In this document: positions 1 through 12,619 of the stretch, piece by piece
Layout: every line of letters starts with the position of its first letter
How positions within the stretch are numbered: the first letter of the stretch is position 1
From: Hirsutella rhossiliensis
Taxonomy: Eukaryota > Ascomycota > Sordariomycetes > Hypocreales > Ophiocordycipitaceae
Assembly (NCBI RefSeq): GCF_020360975.1
Contig: NW_025408667.1
Location: 10,044,001 to 10,108,000, forward strand
Length of the DNA: 64,000 nucleotides
Direction: 5' to 3'
Translations under genes and position numbers: made by a program
Notes under the pieces: model-generated
Seen by the model: only the letters and a program-made list of their open reading frames with translations
Told to the model about the DNA's origin: nothing
The model's database searches: none

Positions 1-832
1 TAAATATCTAGTAATATTATTTAGACTTATAAATATACTAGCTACCTTTTAATAGATAATTAATAATATCCTACGCGAATACTTAGATATCTTTATAGTA
101 GTATACTTAGATAATATCTTAATCTTCTTAGATACCCTAGAAAAATATAAGGAATATATTTATAAGGTACTCTATATACTTTAGAATATAAAGTTACTAG
201 TTAAACTAAAGAAAAGTAAGTTCTATATATAGGAAGTAGACTTCCTTAGATATATAATCTTACTAAGAGAGATATAAATATAATAAGATAAAATTAACTT
301 AGTTAAAGAATAGCTAATACTAAAGAATATTAAAGATATATAAAGTTTCCTAGGATTTATAAACTACTACTAACGATTTATTAAAGATTTTAGAAAGATT
401 ATAATACTACTATATAACTTAATAAAAAAGGAAAAAGAATTTATATAAGACGATAAAGCTAATAAAGCTTTTAATTATATTAAGACTATAATTATATAAG
501 AACTAGTCCTAACTACCTTTAATCTAAAATAATAAATCGAACTTAAAACTAATATATTAGACTTTACTTTAAGAGTATAAATCGGATAAAAAGATAATAA
601 AGAAAGACTATAACTAATTATATTTTACTCGAAAAAGCTATATAGCGTAGAACTTAATTACCCTATCTATAATAAAGAATTCCTTATAATTATTTAAGCT
701 TTTAAGGAATTTTAATACTACCTTCTTAGAAGTAAATATAAAGTTAAGGTCTATATAGATTATAAAAATATCTTATATTTTATAACGACGTAATAGTTAA
801 ATAGATAATAGATCTAATAGGCCGAATATTTA
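1..832 (+). pseudogene. Element 0 (Ty3/gypsy chromovirus): decayed reverse transcriptase/RNase H fragment
   Basis: Plus-strand pol remnant entering from outside the window. Codons 101-127 read V-Y-L-D-N-I-L-I-F, the gypsy reverse transcriptase YLDD box with the second Asp now Asn (GAT to AAT, a RIP-type G-to-A change). Downstream come the FLGF.NYY-like connection region (about 340-375) and RNase H (about 520-800). Every interruption is TAA or TAG, as expected from mutated CAA, CAG or TGG. The sequence contains no CA or TG in the first 600 bases. The frame is cut at 832 by insertion of element 1 and resumes at 8665-8670. The same region is seen in minus orientation in elements 1, B and F. Confidence 0.88.
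828..832. repeat. Target-site duplication of element 1 (left copy)
   Basis: ATTTA at 828-832 is repeated at 8665-8669. Joining the flanks restores the uninterrupted element 0 sequence seen in other copies (reverse strand near 59250). This fixes the limits of element 1. Confidence 0.85.
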
Positions 833-1302
833 TATAACGACTAGTATTATTCTTAAGGGATAAACCTATCGAGGGGTTTATATTAGTAGATATAATAAAG
901 CGTAGTCTAAGTAATAATAAGTATATTACGTTAGTAATAAGTTAGAGGTTATAGACTATAGACTATAACTAAGTAATTAAAATTAGAGATAGAATCGTAA
1001 TAAAGATCTATATTAAAAGCTAGAGAGCTATCTATTTAAAGGAGTAAAAGTAGGTAGCTATATATACTTATAGAGACTATCCTTAGATTACGGTCCTAGC
1101 TATAATCCCCTTTATAGCTTATTATAGCTTACTTATAAGCTATACTCCTAAGTAGTAATCTATCTATATAAGGCTTACTTAGCTTATATACGCTCTAGGT
1201 AAGCTAAGCCTAAGTAACTTCTTATCTTAATTATTATTCCGAGCCGCCTTATTACGTAAATATAGCCGGCTCTCCTATAGCCCGCTAACCGTAGTTATAA
1301 TA
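833..1302 (-). repeat. Element 1 left LTR (3' LTR), U3 type A
   Basis: 470 bp running from tataacga to gttataata on the plus strand; the TA ends are the RIP product of TG...CA. It matches 8195-8664 along its whole length. The first part on the plus strand (R/U5 in element sense) is shared with every other chromovirus LTR here. The remainder (U3 in element sense) is shared only with its partner. Confidence 0.9.
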
Positions 1303-1419
1303 CGATATCTCCCCTCCTTTTAGTCTTATCTATAAGACCTACTACTACCTTAGCCGCCGTATATAAATATACCCTTATCGCGCGTATATATATTCCCCGT
1401 TCGTTCTTTCTATCCCTTA

Positions 1420-2064
1420 GGATATACTGCTAATAGTATATCTAGTCGCGTATCGAAGGATCGTTCTTATAAGACCCTTAAGCGTATTTATTTAGCTAAG
1501 TCTATTAATTATCTTAGTTTCGACGTTATACTATATTCTTTCTATTTATCGCGCGGCTTTTACGATAAAATACTAGAGAAATCTTCTAAGTATACCGAAT
1601 ATATATAGCGGGGTCGTTCCTACGATACGTCGGGCGTAGCGATTAGCTTATATAGGTAACTTCGTTATCTTACTTATTATTTATAGCTAACGTATATCTT
1701 AGTATCCTAAATAAATCTAGAGTCCGATTAATTAAATAAAGAAGAAGAAATTACTAAGGAGCGAATATTAAAAGCTTAAGCCGACCTAAATAAAGCCTTA
1801 GCTTATTTAGCGCGGCTTCGCTATTAAAAGCGCTAGCTAAAGATAAAGGGTACTAAGATAGTCTATTAGGGCCTTTATTCCTTAGATAACCTTAACGAGG
1901 CTAAGCGCTAAGAATCTAAAGTAGTAGTCGATATTTAGTTTATAAGTAGATTTAATATAATTAATTAAAATACTATTAGTTCGTTAAGCGATTTTACGAT
2001 ACCTAGGGTAAATTTTACTAATAGAACTATTAAAGTAAAGAACTATAGTAGGTTAAGTACTTAA
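1420..2064 (+). pseudogene. Accessory frame of element 1, opposite strand to pol: Cys-rich plus coiled-coil protein remnant
   Basis: One plus-strand frame of about 214 codons runs from 1420 to a TAA at 2062-2064. It is interrupted only by TAA or TAG codons of the kind RIP makes from CAA or CAG. At about 1530-1640 a Tyr-rich run (motif like S-K-Y-T-E-Y-I) has the spacing of paired cysteines if TAT/TAC were TGT/TGC before mutation. A coiled-coil-like stretch rich in K, E, A and L follows (about 1740-1870, with K-A-x-A-D-L-N-K-A-L-A). It lies between the chromodomain end of pol and the 3' LTR and meets pol tail to tail. From memory, similar Cys-rich/coiled-coil hypothetical proteins are common in filamentous ascomycetes. 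Function unknown. A splice site or start codon could not be fixed. Confidence 0.6.
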
Positions 2065-5000
2065 GTAGTTCCTAGGTATTTTCTTTTAGTCTATATCCTT
2101 TCTACTTAATAAGGTATTCTTATTACTAACCTTATTTTCTTATATCTAGTATTTATTTTACTTTATATTCTTAATTATCGTTAACTTTAATTTTTTCTTA
2201 TAGTTTAGCGTTTCGTAGTACTAGTTCTAATAATAAGATATAAAATATCGGGTATATCTATATTATCGTTAGTAGCGAAAGTTTATAGTTAACTTTTAAA
2301 ATAGTTTTCTTAACCTTAAACGGTCTAAGTTTCTTAAAATCTAATTTATTACTTAGTCGTTTTATTTTAATATTTTATTATATAAGGTAGACTATATCTC
2401 CCTCTTAAAAGATTAGTCCCTATAATCTTTTCTAATTATAGTAAGTAGATATTCGTTCTTTAACGAATTAAAGTTCTTATTATATTTCTTTATATAATTT
2501 TTATAACTAATTTACTTATAGTATTGCTTATTCTACTTATAGTCCTTATTAAGTAACCTTAAATACTTCTAGGTTATATCTATAATTAGTATATACTAGT
2601 AAGAGCTTAGTTATTTTTATAACTAAGCTATTATAAGCTAGTTATATTATTAGTAGCTATTTAACTTAATTATTTTATTTATAGCTAATATAATATTATA
2701 AATATTATTTAAGCGTTTAGTTAAGTCGTTCTATTTATCTATTTATTTATAGGTAATAAGCTATACTAAGCTTATATTTCGTCCCTAATTATACTATAAG
2801 AGCTTATTAAAATTTAGCTATAAATATACTTCCTCTATTAAAGATAATCTTATTTAGTAGTTTATAATTACTAATAATTATTTATAGGAATATATATACT
2901 AGCTCTTTTATATTACTTACTTCTTTATATAGTAAAAAGTATCTATATATTTTTAATCTATTAGTAATAACGAATATACTATTATACTTAACGTTAGTTA
3001 TAAGTTCTTTTAATAGTAGTAGCTTTATAATATAGTTAAAAGCTATTAAATCCTATAGTTTCTTTAGTACTAGTAGCGGTTATAATTCTTTATATAGTTT
3101 ATATCGTTTAGCTTTACTTTATATATAAAGTTTATATTCCTTAATAACTTATTATACTACTTCTTTAAGCTATAAGAAGTTATATTATCGTTTAATCTAT
3201 TCTATTATTCTTTAGATTCCTTAGTATCTATATATTAGATATTTATATATATATTATATAACTTAATCTTATAATTCTAGTAGTATCTAGATTTTATTTT
3301 TATATATTAAAACTTCTAAATATCCTATATTATATCCGTTTAGTACTTTATATTCTTTTATCTATTTTAGGATCTTTTAGTATATTAAGTTATTAGGTTA
3401 TACTTTAAATATTATATTTAGCTATCGTTATTAGTAGTTCCTATTTTCGTTAATTTCTAGGAGCTATCCTTTCGCTATAGGTACTCTTATATTATAGTTA
3501 CTTTATTAACTAAAGGTATTAGCTCGACCGTTTTTTATTCATTTTTTATAGATTATTTTATAGTTAAATTCTAATAAATATTCGGCTTATTAGATCTATC
3601 GTCTATTTAACTATTATATAGTTATAAAGTATAAGATATTTTTATAATCTATATAGACCTTAACTTTATACTTACTTCTAAGAAGGTAGTATCGAAATTC
3701 CTTAAAAGCTTAAATAATTATAAGGAATTCTTTATTATAAATAAGGTAATTAAGTTCTTTACTATATAGCTTTTTTAAGTAAAATATAATTAGTTATAGT
3801 CTTCTTTTATTATCCTTTTATTTAATTTATACTCTTAGAGTAAAGTCTAATATATTAGTTTTAAGTTTAATTTATTATTTTAAATCGAAGGTAGTTAAGA
3901 CTAGTTCTTACGTAATTATAGTCTTAATATATTTAAAAGCTTCGTTAGCTTTATCGTCCTATATAAATTCTTTTTCCTTCTTTATTAAGTTATATAGTAG
4001 TACTACGATCTTTCTAAAATCTTTAATAAATCGTTAGTAGTAATTTATAAATCCTAGGAAACTTTATATATCCTTAACGCTCTTTAGCGTTAGCTATTCT
4101 TTAACTAAGTTAATTTTATCTTATTATATTTATATCTCTCTTAGTAAGATTATATATCTAAGGAAGTCTACTTCCTATATATAGAACTTACTTTTCTTTA
4201 GTTTAACTAGTAACTTTATATTCTAAAATATATAGAGTACCTTATAAACGTATTCCTTATATTCTTCTAAGGTATCTAAGAAGATTAAGATATTATCTAG
4301 GTATACTATTATAAAGATATTTAAGTATTCGCGTAGGATATTATTAATTATTTATTAGAAGGTAGCTAGTATATTTATAAGTCTAAATAGTATTACTAAA
4401 TATTTAAATAGTTTAAATTTTATTTTAAAGGCTATTATCTATTTATATCCCTTTTTTATATATATTAAGTTATAGGCGCCTTTAAGGTTAAGGGCTATAA
4501 ACTATTTTTTACTATATAGTCGATCTTATAGTTCTAATATAAGCGGTAATAGTATTTAGTCCTTTATTATAATATTATTTAAGCGTTTATAGTTAATAAC
4601 TAATTATAGCTTACTATTTTTCTTTAAAATAAATATAACTAAGTAGCTTACTTTAGATATTAACGTTTATATATATCCCTTTTATAGATTCTTATTAAGG
4701 TAGTCGCGTAGCGTTTATAGTTACTTTTCGTTTAAGTTATAGATCTTATAGAATGTCGGCGTTATTTTATCCTTAAGATAAATTTTATAGTCCTATTAGT
4801 TATATTTAGGTAACCCTATCTTAAGTTCTTCCTTAAATAGTTTATTATATTTTTAATATTCTTATAAGATATTCTTTATTTTATTTTATAGGCTTTATTC
4901 TTTCTTTTAAGAGTTAGTTTCTCTTAACTTAAGCTCTTTATTAATTTATTTAAGGTCTTTCCTTAGAGTAGTAATAACTTTTTAGATCTTTATATTATAT

Positions 5001-8000
5001 CCTTTATTTTATTTATATTAGATACTAGGTTATATAGCCGTATTAGTTAGTATATAGGTCTTATTAGTCGATTTTATTATATCCGCTAGTTTAGTTACTA
5101 TTTTCGTTTATATTACTAAAGCTTATAATAATTTACTTAAACGGTTATCCCTTTTATCTTATTTAGTAGCTAAATTATTATAAAATCTTACTTTCTCTTA
5201 AATCTACTAGTCCTAGAAACTTATATCTTCGTTCTAATATAGCTAGCTAGTTTTCTAGTTAATTAGTAGGTTACTCTCCTATAGCTATAGAAGCCCTAAT
5301 ATAAGGTTATATTCTTTAATATTTATAATATCGAAGTTAACTTATTCGTTATAGCCTTAGATATTAATATTAAGGTAATTAATCCCTATATTAATAATTC
5401 TATTATTATAGTTAAAGGCCTCTCTTTTAATATTTATAAGTTTATATAGATCTATCTTATATCTCTATATAAGTTAGTAATAATTAACGACTTTAAGTAA
5501 AACGTAATTACCTATCGCGCTATAGTCTAAAAGTATATATATATAATATCCCGCGATTTAGATATCTAATACTATTTAGTTACTATAGCTTACTATTACT
5601 ATATATAGGGTCCTTAGATCTTATTATATTATACTAGTCTATAGCCCTTTTATAGATAGCGTACCTTATTTTTTACCTAGTCCTTATTTATTTTATTTAG
5701 GTATTCTTCTTTAATTTATTATTAATATCGTTTCTTTATATTTTTATCGTATAGTATTATATTAAGGCTTAAGAGACTTATTTCTTATAGCTAATTAAAG
5801 ATTTCTTATTTCTTAATATTATATCGTTTATATTATACTACTTTATAGTTAATTATATACTATACTTTATAATTTTATTTATTTTTATACTAAAGGTTAA
5901 GTTTTCGTTTAGCGTCTTTTTATTTTTCGTATAGTATTTCTATATTAATTTTTCCTTAGTTAAATATAGCTTATAGCCTTTATATATATTACTAATAATC
6001 TTTTAATATACCGTTATATTATTTATACTATACTTATACTTTTTTATATTTATAAACTCTATAGTTTAAGTATATATATTTATTATAATCTTCTTTCTTA
6101 TATTTAACTTATTAAGTAAGTCTTTAAAAGATTAAGGGTTTAAATACCTTAAAGTAAGTAGCGTTATACTATTCCTTTATTTTAGCGTATTTATAGATTT
6201 TATATATCTCTAAAGGATATCTTATTAATAAACTATAATTATCGCGGTATTTAAGTAGTATACTATAATTAGGTTTTAATAATATAACTTAGTTATTTAG
6301 GTAGCGTTAATCGATTTTCTAGTAGTTTAGTTTTATACTTAGGTAGGGTTTCGAAAGTACTTATCCTTTAAATCTAACTAAGAAAGCGTTATATTATACC
6401 TTTATCTAAAAGTATATTATATAATCTAGGTAAACGTATAATATCTATAAAATATACTTATAGTACTTATAAGTAAGTAGTATTTATAAATCGTCTTTAA
6501 ATTCTCTTTATAATTACTATTCTTATTATAGAGCTATAAAGGTATTAACTATAGCGATAGCTATAGTATAGTCTCCTTTATATAGTACCGGTTAATATCG
6601 AATTAATATAGCTTATTAGTTTTCTATAAGAATTTAAGGTATTTATTAGGTTTTAATTTTAAGTATTTCTTTAAATTCTTTAAAGTATAAAGCGTATTCT
6701 TTAATTATAGTATTTTCCCTTAATAGTAAGGGTAGTAGTATAAGTTCGTTCTTATCTTTCGTTTCTCTAAGTATTTCTTATTTTTTAAAGCTTATATTAT
6801 TAATACTTTATTATTCCTCTTTAGGTTATTATCTAAGTTTCGTAAGTATAAGGGCTATATCTATATCTTCTTTATTATATTACTTATAAACTATATATTA
6901 TTATTATCGATTTTTATTTTATATATCCTCTTAAAATCGTTTACTATTCTTCTTAATTTAGTCTTAAGAGACTCTTTTAAGATAAGAGTATTTTAGTTCT
7001 ATAAATTTAACTTATTTTTATATTTTAAGATCCCTTTATTATATTATTATAAGGGTCTTCTTTAGTAGCTTTAGGAACTATCTAGTACTATTCTTATCGC
7101 TTAAGTATACTATATATTTATCGTTATAATATATAGTCTAACTAAGGAGTTTATACTTTAGTTCCTATTTATTAGTAGCGTTTAGGTATTTCTTACCTTT
7201 TAAAGCTAGTACTTAGTAGGTTTTCTTTTCCTTATAGGGTTATCTATATTCCTTAAAGTAATATCTAAGTTTCCTATAGTTCAAATACTTTCCTTTACTT
7301 TTCTATATTATATCTAGATCTATCTTACTTAGGTTAGTTATATAGGCCTAGGTAATAAGGGTTTCGCGCTTCTTTTTATAGTTAGCGCGTTAGTTAAAGT
7401 TATTCTTATAAAAAGGGTTTTAGTTTCCTCTTCCTTATTTCTTTTCTTAGCGTCGCGCGTACTATCTATTATCGATTCGTACTACTATAGTAATATAGTC
7501 TAAAAGGTTATTAGGTCGATTTTCCTTATAAAGCTTATCCTTAACTTCTTCTTTAAGCCTATCGTAGAATTATAATATAAGAGGTTTATTATCTTAATTA
7601 AGCTTTAAGGTAACTTAATAGAACTTTATAGTATAATTTAATACTAAGATCCTTTATTAAAGTTCTTAAAGTTTCTATTTAGCTTCTTATTCCTTATTAG
7701 TTATTTTAAATACCTTTATAATAGCTTCTTTAAATCCTTAGAAACTAGTAAAGACTTTATCTATCTTATTATCTTATCGCGCTAGTTAGTTATCGAGAAA
7801 GTCCTTTATAATAGGTCTAAACTAAGTAAGTACTATTCTAGATAAATAATTTCCTATATAAAGTACCTTTTCGACTAAGTCTAAGAGTTTAATAGGGTAA
7901 AACTAGTAATAGGCCTTAAGTTAGGTAAGAAAGTCTTAAAGCGTACTATAAGTACTATCGAATAGTCCTAGCTATTTTAGTTTAACTACTTCTTTAAGGT

Positions 8001-8194
8001 CCCTAACTTATCTATTGCCTCTTTTATTCCTAAGTAACTATACCTTATATCGAAGGGTAATAATCTCGCGTATTATATCCTAAGGCGATATAATAGCTCT
8101 AGAGTTAGTTAATCTAGTTTACTATATAGGTATATTAATAGTTATAATATTACTTAGAGTAACGCGGTATTATACTAAATAAGAGCTTTTAATA
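2055..8194 (-). pseudogene. Element 1 gag-pol, heavily RIP-mutated
   Basis: Minus-strand Gag-Pol of a chromovirus. Recognisable parts from high to low coordinates are: a Gag zinc knuckle near 7235-7290, where C-x2-C-x4-H-x4-C now reads Y-x2-Y-x4-Y-x4-Y; the reverse transcriptase YLDD box as Y-L-D-N-I-L-I-F at about 4280-4305; RNase H (about 3550-3950); integrase (about 2400-3500); the GPY/F-like integrase end (N-K-L-D-F-K-K-L, about 2325-2360); and a chromodomain (about 2060-2200, pattern EY..K.IL ... YLIK.KGY). Stops occur every few codons. No functional product is possible. Confidence 0.85.
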
Positions 8195-8664
8195 TATAAC
8201 GACTAGTATTATTCTTAAGGGATAAACCTATAAAGGGGTTTATATTAGTAGATATAATAGGGCGTGGTCTAAGTAATAATAAGTATATTACGTTAGTAAT
8301 AAGTCGGAGGTTATAAACTATAGACTATAACTAAGTAATTAGAATTAAAGATAGAATCATAATAAAGATCTATATTAAAAGCTAGAGAGCTATCTATTTA
8401 AAGGAGTAAAGGTAGGTAGCTATATATACCTATAGAGACTATCCTTAGATTATAGTCCTAGCCGTAATCCCCTTTATAGCTTACTATAGCTTACTTATAA
8501 GCTATACTCTTAAGTAGTAATCTATTTATATAAGGCTTACTTAGCTTATATACGCTCTAAGTAAGCTAAGCCTAAGTAACTTCTTATCCTAACTATTATT
8601 CCGAGCCGCTTTATTATATAAATATAGCTAGCTTTCCTATAGCCCGCTAACCGTAGTTATAATA
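8195..8664 (-). repeat. Element 1 right LTR (5' LTR), U3 type A
   Basis: 470 bp, same ends and length as 833-1302. In element sense this is the promoter-bearing LTR, followed by gag on the minus strand. It differs from its partner mainly by C/T and G/A transitions. Confidence 0.9.
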
Positions 8665-9175
8665 ATTTATTAGAATTCGACTATAAAATAATCTATAAAA
8701 AAGGAATAGAAAACGGTCGAGCTAATACCCTTAGTCGATAAAGTAACTACGATATAGGAGTACTTATAGTAAAAGGATAGCTCTTAGAAATTAACGAAAA
8801 TAGGAACTACTAGTAACGACGGCTAAATATAATATTTAAAGTATAACCTAACGACTTAATATACTAAAAGATCCTAAAATAGATAAAAGAATATAAAGTA
8901 CTAAATAGATATAATATAGAATATTTAGAAGTTCTAATATATAAAAATAAAGTTTAAATACTACTAGAATTACGAGATAAAGTTATATAAGATATATAAT
9001 AATATTTAATATATAGATACTAAGGAATCTAAAGAATAATAAAACGGATTAAACGATAATATAACTTCTTATAGCTTAAAGAAGTAGTACGATAAGTTAT
9101 TAAAGAATATAAACTTTATATATAAAGTAAAGCTAAACGATATAAACTATATAGAGAATTATAACCGCTATTAGT

Positions 9176-9743
9176 TATAAGGAACGGTGTTCCTACTATA
9201 AATAAAGCAGCTATAATATACTCTCTTAATTATATAACCTAATAAGTAGTATATTAATTATAGATAAAATCTTATCCTATAGAGCAAGAATCGCTCGTTA
9301 TTTTATATATTATTATATATTAAACGGGTTACTAGTTATCGTATAATCGGGAATCGAAGGAATAGAGCTAGCTTAAAATACTAGCTAAGACCTCTTAAGA
9401 ATACCGGCACGACTAACCTCCTCTAAACACGAATATTAGTAGAACTAAGATACTTCTAGATTTACTCGAGATATTACGGAATTCCTTAGTCTTAGGGCTA
9501 TACGGCAGCTTAAATCTAGTCCTAAAAGGTTCTTCTATTTAGCTATAATTATCTATATAAGATAGTATATCCGCTAGTAGATAGATAGAGAATTATTAAT
9601 AAAAACACCTCTTCTATATACTAATATACTACTAATAAATTCCGTTGAAAATCCTACCTTATACTCCTTCTTCCCCTTTATTACGTAGTCTTATATATTT
9701 CCTTAATTTTCTAAAATTCCGCTTTTACTTATATACCTTAAGA
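9176..9743 (+). mobile_element. Element S copy 1: 568-bp solo-LTR-like insertion
   Basis: A 568-bp insertion in the element 0 integrase, flanked by TTAGT at 9171-9175 and 9744-9748. Removing it restores the uninterrupted integrase sequence seen in element F. It begins tataaggaacggtgttcc and ends taccttaaga, so its tips are short inverted repeats (taagg/cctta). It has no long reading frame. A second copy of the same length lies inverted at 16458-17025. The 5-bp duplication and TG-like start (RIP-altered) fit a solo LTR. A short non-autonomous element is the alternative. Confidence 0.75.
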
Positions 9744-10752
9744 TTAGTACTAGAAAAACTATAGGATTCGATAGCTTTTAACTATATTATAAAGCTACTA
9801 CTATTAAAAGAACCTATAACTAACGTTAAGTATAATAGTATATTTATTATTACTAATAGACTAACGAAGTATAAGTACTTCTTACTATATAAAGAAGTAA
9901 GTAATATAGAAAAGCTAGTATATATATTCCTACGAACTATTATTAGTAATTATAAACTACTAAATAAGATTATCTTTAATAAAGGAAGTATATTTATAGC
10001 TAAGTTTTAGTAAGCTCTTATAGTATAATTAAGGACGACATATAAGCTTAGTATAGCTTATTACCTATAAATAGATAGATAAATAGAACGACTTAACTAA
10101 ACGCTTAAATAATATTTATAATACTATATTAGCTACGAATAAAACGATTAAGTTAAATAGCTACTAATAGTATAACTAGCTTATAATAGCTTAGTTATAG
10201 AAATAACTAAGCTCTTACTAGTATACGCTAATTATAAATATAACCTAGAAGTATTTAAGGTTACTTAATAAGGACTATAAGCGGAACGAGCGATACTATA
10301 AGTAGATTAGCTATAAAAATTATATAAAGAAATATAATAAGAACTTTAATTTATTAGAGAATAAATATCTACTTACTATAATCGGAAAAGATTATAAGGA
10401 CTAATCTTTTAAGAGGGAGATATAGTCTACCTTATATAATAAAATATTAAAATAAAACGACTAAGTAATAAATTAGATTTTAAGAAACTTAAACCGTTTA
10501 AGGTTAAGGAAACTATTTTAAAAGTTAACTATAAACTTTCGCTACTAATAATAATATAGATATACCTAATATTTTATATCTTATTATTAAAACTAGCGCT
10601 ATAAAACGCTAAACTAAAGGAAAAAATTAAAGTTAACGACGATTAAGAATATAAAGTAAAATAAATACTAAATATAAGAAAATAAGGTTAGTAATAAGAA
10701 TACCTTATTAAGTAAAAGGGATATAGACTATAGGAAAATACCTAGGAACTAC

Positions 10753-11465
10753 TTAAGCACTTAACCTACTATAGCTCTCTACTTTAATAATTTTACTAAA
10801 AGGTTTAGGAGGGATTAAAGGACTAAGATCTATAAACTCTTTACTAATACTAAATAAGGACTAATTCGCTTTATTAAGAACGCCTAATAATTATAAGTTA
10901 TTTACTACCTAATACTTATATATATTAAGCGTAGGTAAAACGCTATCCTTAGTATTTACTTCTTAGATACTATAATAAAATAACTTAGAACTCTTTTCTT
11001 TTATATAATTCTAAATCTTCTAGATATAAGCTAAATAATTAACAGCGATAGATATTTATAACTAAAGATTTATAAGCTATGCCTAAAGCTTTAATAAGGC
11101 TTCCCTAGCTTCCTCCTCTTTAAAATATAGCCTATACTACTCTACTAATAATTTAGTTACTAAAAGAAATATATTAGCTACTATATATAGAAAGAATTAA
11201 AAGATACTTATAAGAAGAAGCTACTAAAACACTATTATAATAGGGACGACTACTAGTAATATAATTATTATAGCGCGAAGAATTTTCGGCTATCTAATAA
11301 TTTATCTTCTTCGCCTTAAAGTATTAAGTATACGGTATATTAATAGGATCTCTACTTAAGTCGATATATTTAGTAAGAGTAGCGCGCTTAAAGGCTTTTT
11401 AGGAACGATTTTTTAGTATACGACTAGATATACTATTAATAGTATATCCTAAAAGGATAAAGAGA
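10753..11465 (-). pseudogene. Accessory frame of element 0 (opposite strand to pol), decayed
   Basis: Reverse-strand homologue of the frames at 1420-2064, 27742-28510 and 57060-57740. It lies between the chromodomain end and the 3' LTR and runs against pol, ending at a TAA complementary to 10753-10755 inside the pol end. It is closest to the element B copy: both share the stretch about 10790-10880, seen reversed at 28390-28480. Stops are RIP-type. Start not determined. Confidence 0.5.
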
Positions 11466-11573
11466 TAAGGAACGATATACTTATATACGACGCGATAAGG
11501 GTATATTTTTATATAGCGGCTAAGGCAGCTATAGTAAGTCTTATAAATAAGACTAAAAGGAAGGGAGATATTA

Positions 11574-12024
11574 TATTACGACTATAGCTACTAGGCCGCT
11601 AACGGTCGACCGCGTTAATTACGTAATACGGTTTAATAGATAAATAGTTAGCACGACTATTTAATAGATATAGGATTAAGGGGATTATAGAGATCTAAGT
11701 AATCTAGGGTTAACGAGATTACTATACTTTATACGATCTAATATTAGGGATTATAGCTAGGCCTATAATCTAAGGATAGTCTTTATAAGTATATATAGCT
11801 ACTTACTTTTACTTTTTTAGATAGATAGCTCTCTAGCTTTTAATATAGATCTTTATTACGATTCTATTTTTAATTCTAATTACCTAGTTATATTTTATAG
11901 TCTACGACCTTTAACTTATTACTAACGTAATATATATATTATTACTTAGACCACGCCCTATTATATCTACTAATATAAACCCCCTTAATAGGTTTATCCC
12001 TTAGGAATAACACCGGTCGTTATA
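11574..12024 (+). repeat. Element 0 right LTR (3' LTR), U3 type B
   Basis: 451 bp, from tattacgact to ccggtcgttata on the plus strand. It is the reverse complement of the LTRs at 17737-18186, 48646-49095 and 54367-54816. It abuts an LTR of element C at 12025, so element 0 inserted into that LTR. The left LTR of element 0 is outside the window. Confidence 0.85.
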
Positions 12025-12519
12025 TTAAGCTATAGCCTAAGCCTATAACCTATAATAGTTAAAGACTCTTATATAATGCCTTCTTTTAAGCGCGGCGCGG
12101 CGCTGCCTTATTAACGGCTTCTATACTATTAAGTCTATACCGCTAGCTCTACCTTACCCTTTCCTATTAATTATACTAGCCCTACTAGCCCTATTATCCC
12201 TATACCTATTAGCCTAGGTAGCCGGAACCTAGCTCTATACTTATTAGCCGGCTAGCTATTTAAATAAAGGCGTAACCTATTATATACGCCCTTAGGTAGC
12301 CGGCGGCCGGCCTAGACCTACGTAAGCCTTAGGTTACCTATCCCCTTAGCTTTAGGCAGCCTCCTTTACTAAGGGGTATATAAGGTAGTATCCCCTTCTT
12401 CTTCCTTTCCTTCCTTTTCTTCCTTCTTTAACTATAATAGTAATAGTAATAAGTAAGCTTTACTCTACTTAAGGTATTAGTTCGTTCTTAGCTATATAGG
12501 CCGCTCTATTAATATATAC
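12025..12519 (-). repeat. Element C left LTR (3' LTR), 5'-truncated by element 0
   Basis: Matches, in reverse, the LTR of C' at 55272-55898, and at its left end the fragment at 50681-50854. It shares the blocks containing aaagactcttat, the GC-rich tract with repeated gccggc motifs (12230-12310) and the pyrimidine-rich run near 12395-12430. Its outer part is missing because element 0 was inserted here. The inner boundary with the internal region is approximate (about 12513-12520). Confidence 0.7.
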
Positions 12520-12619
12520 TTATAGTAATAGCTATAGTAGTAATAATAGCCCTAATAATAGTAATAATAATAATAACTTTAACTAGTAAGTTCCCCGCCT
12601 TATAAAGTAGGAAGCTATA

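Larger units (their letters stand above)
833..8664 (-). mobile_element. Element 1: complete Ty3/gypsy chromovirus, minus orientation, RIP-mutated
   Basis: Two 470-bp LTRs (833-1302 and 8195-8664) and a 5-bp target duplication bound a 7.8-kb element inserted in the pol gene of element 0. Pol lies on the minus strand, so the 5' LTR is the right one. Order from right to left: Gag, protease region, reverse transcriptase, RNase H, integrase, chromodomain, then an opposite-strand accessory frame before the 3' LTR. CA and TG are almost absent throughout, so no frame remains open. The equal LTR lengths and intact duplication show a full-length insertion that was mutated afterwards. Confidence 0.9.
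8665..11573 (+). pseudogene. Element 0 continued: RNase H end, integrase, chromodomain; accessory frame on the other strand
   Basis: Continuation of the element 0 pol gene after the element 1 insertion. Integrase spans about 8900-10450 and is interrupted at 9176-9743 by element S. The integrase end reads N-K-L-D-F-K-K-L near 10470. A chromodomain follows at about 10610-10765: EYKVK.IL, then YLIK.KGY and ENT.ELLKHLT, where the missing positions fit TGG (Trp) codons turned into TAG. Chromodomains of chromoviruses bind methylated histone H3 and direct integration to heterochromatin. Beyond pol, the opposite strand carries the accessory frame (separate entry). The 3' LTR starts at 11574. Confidence 0.85.
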
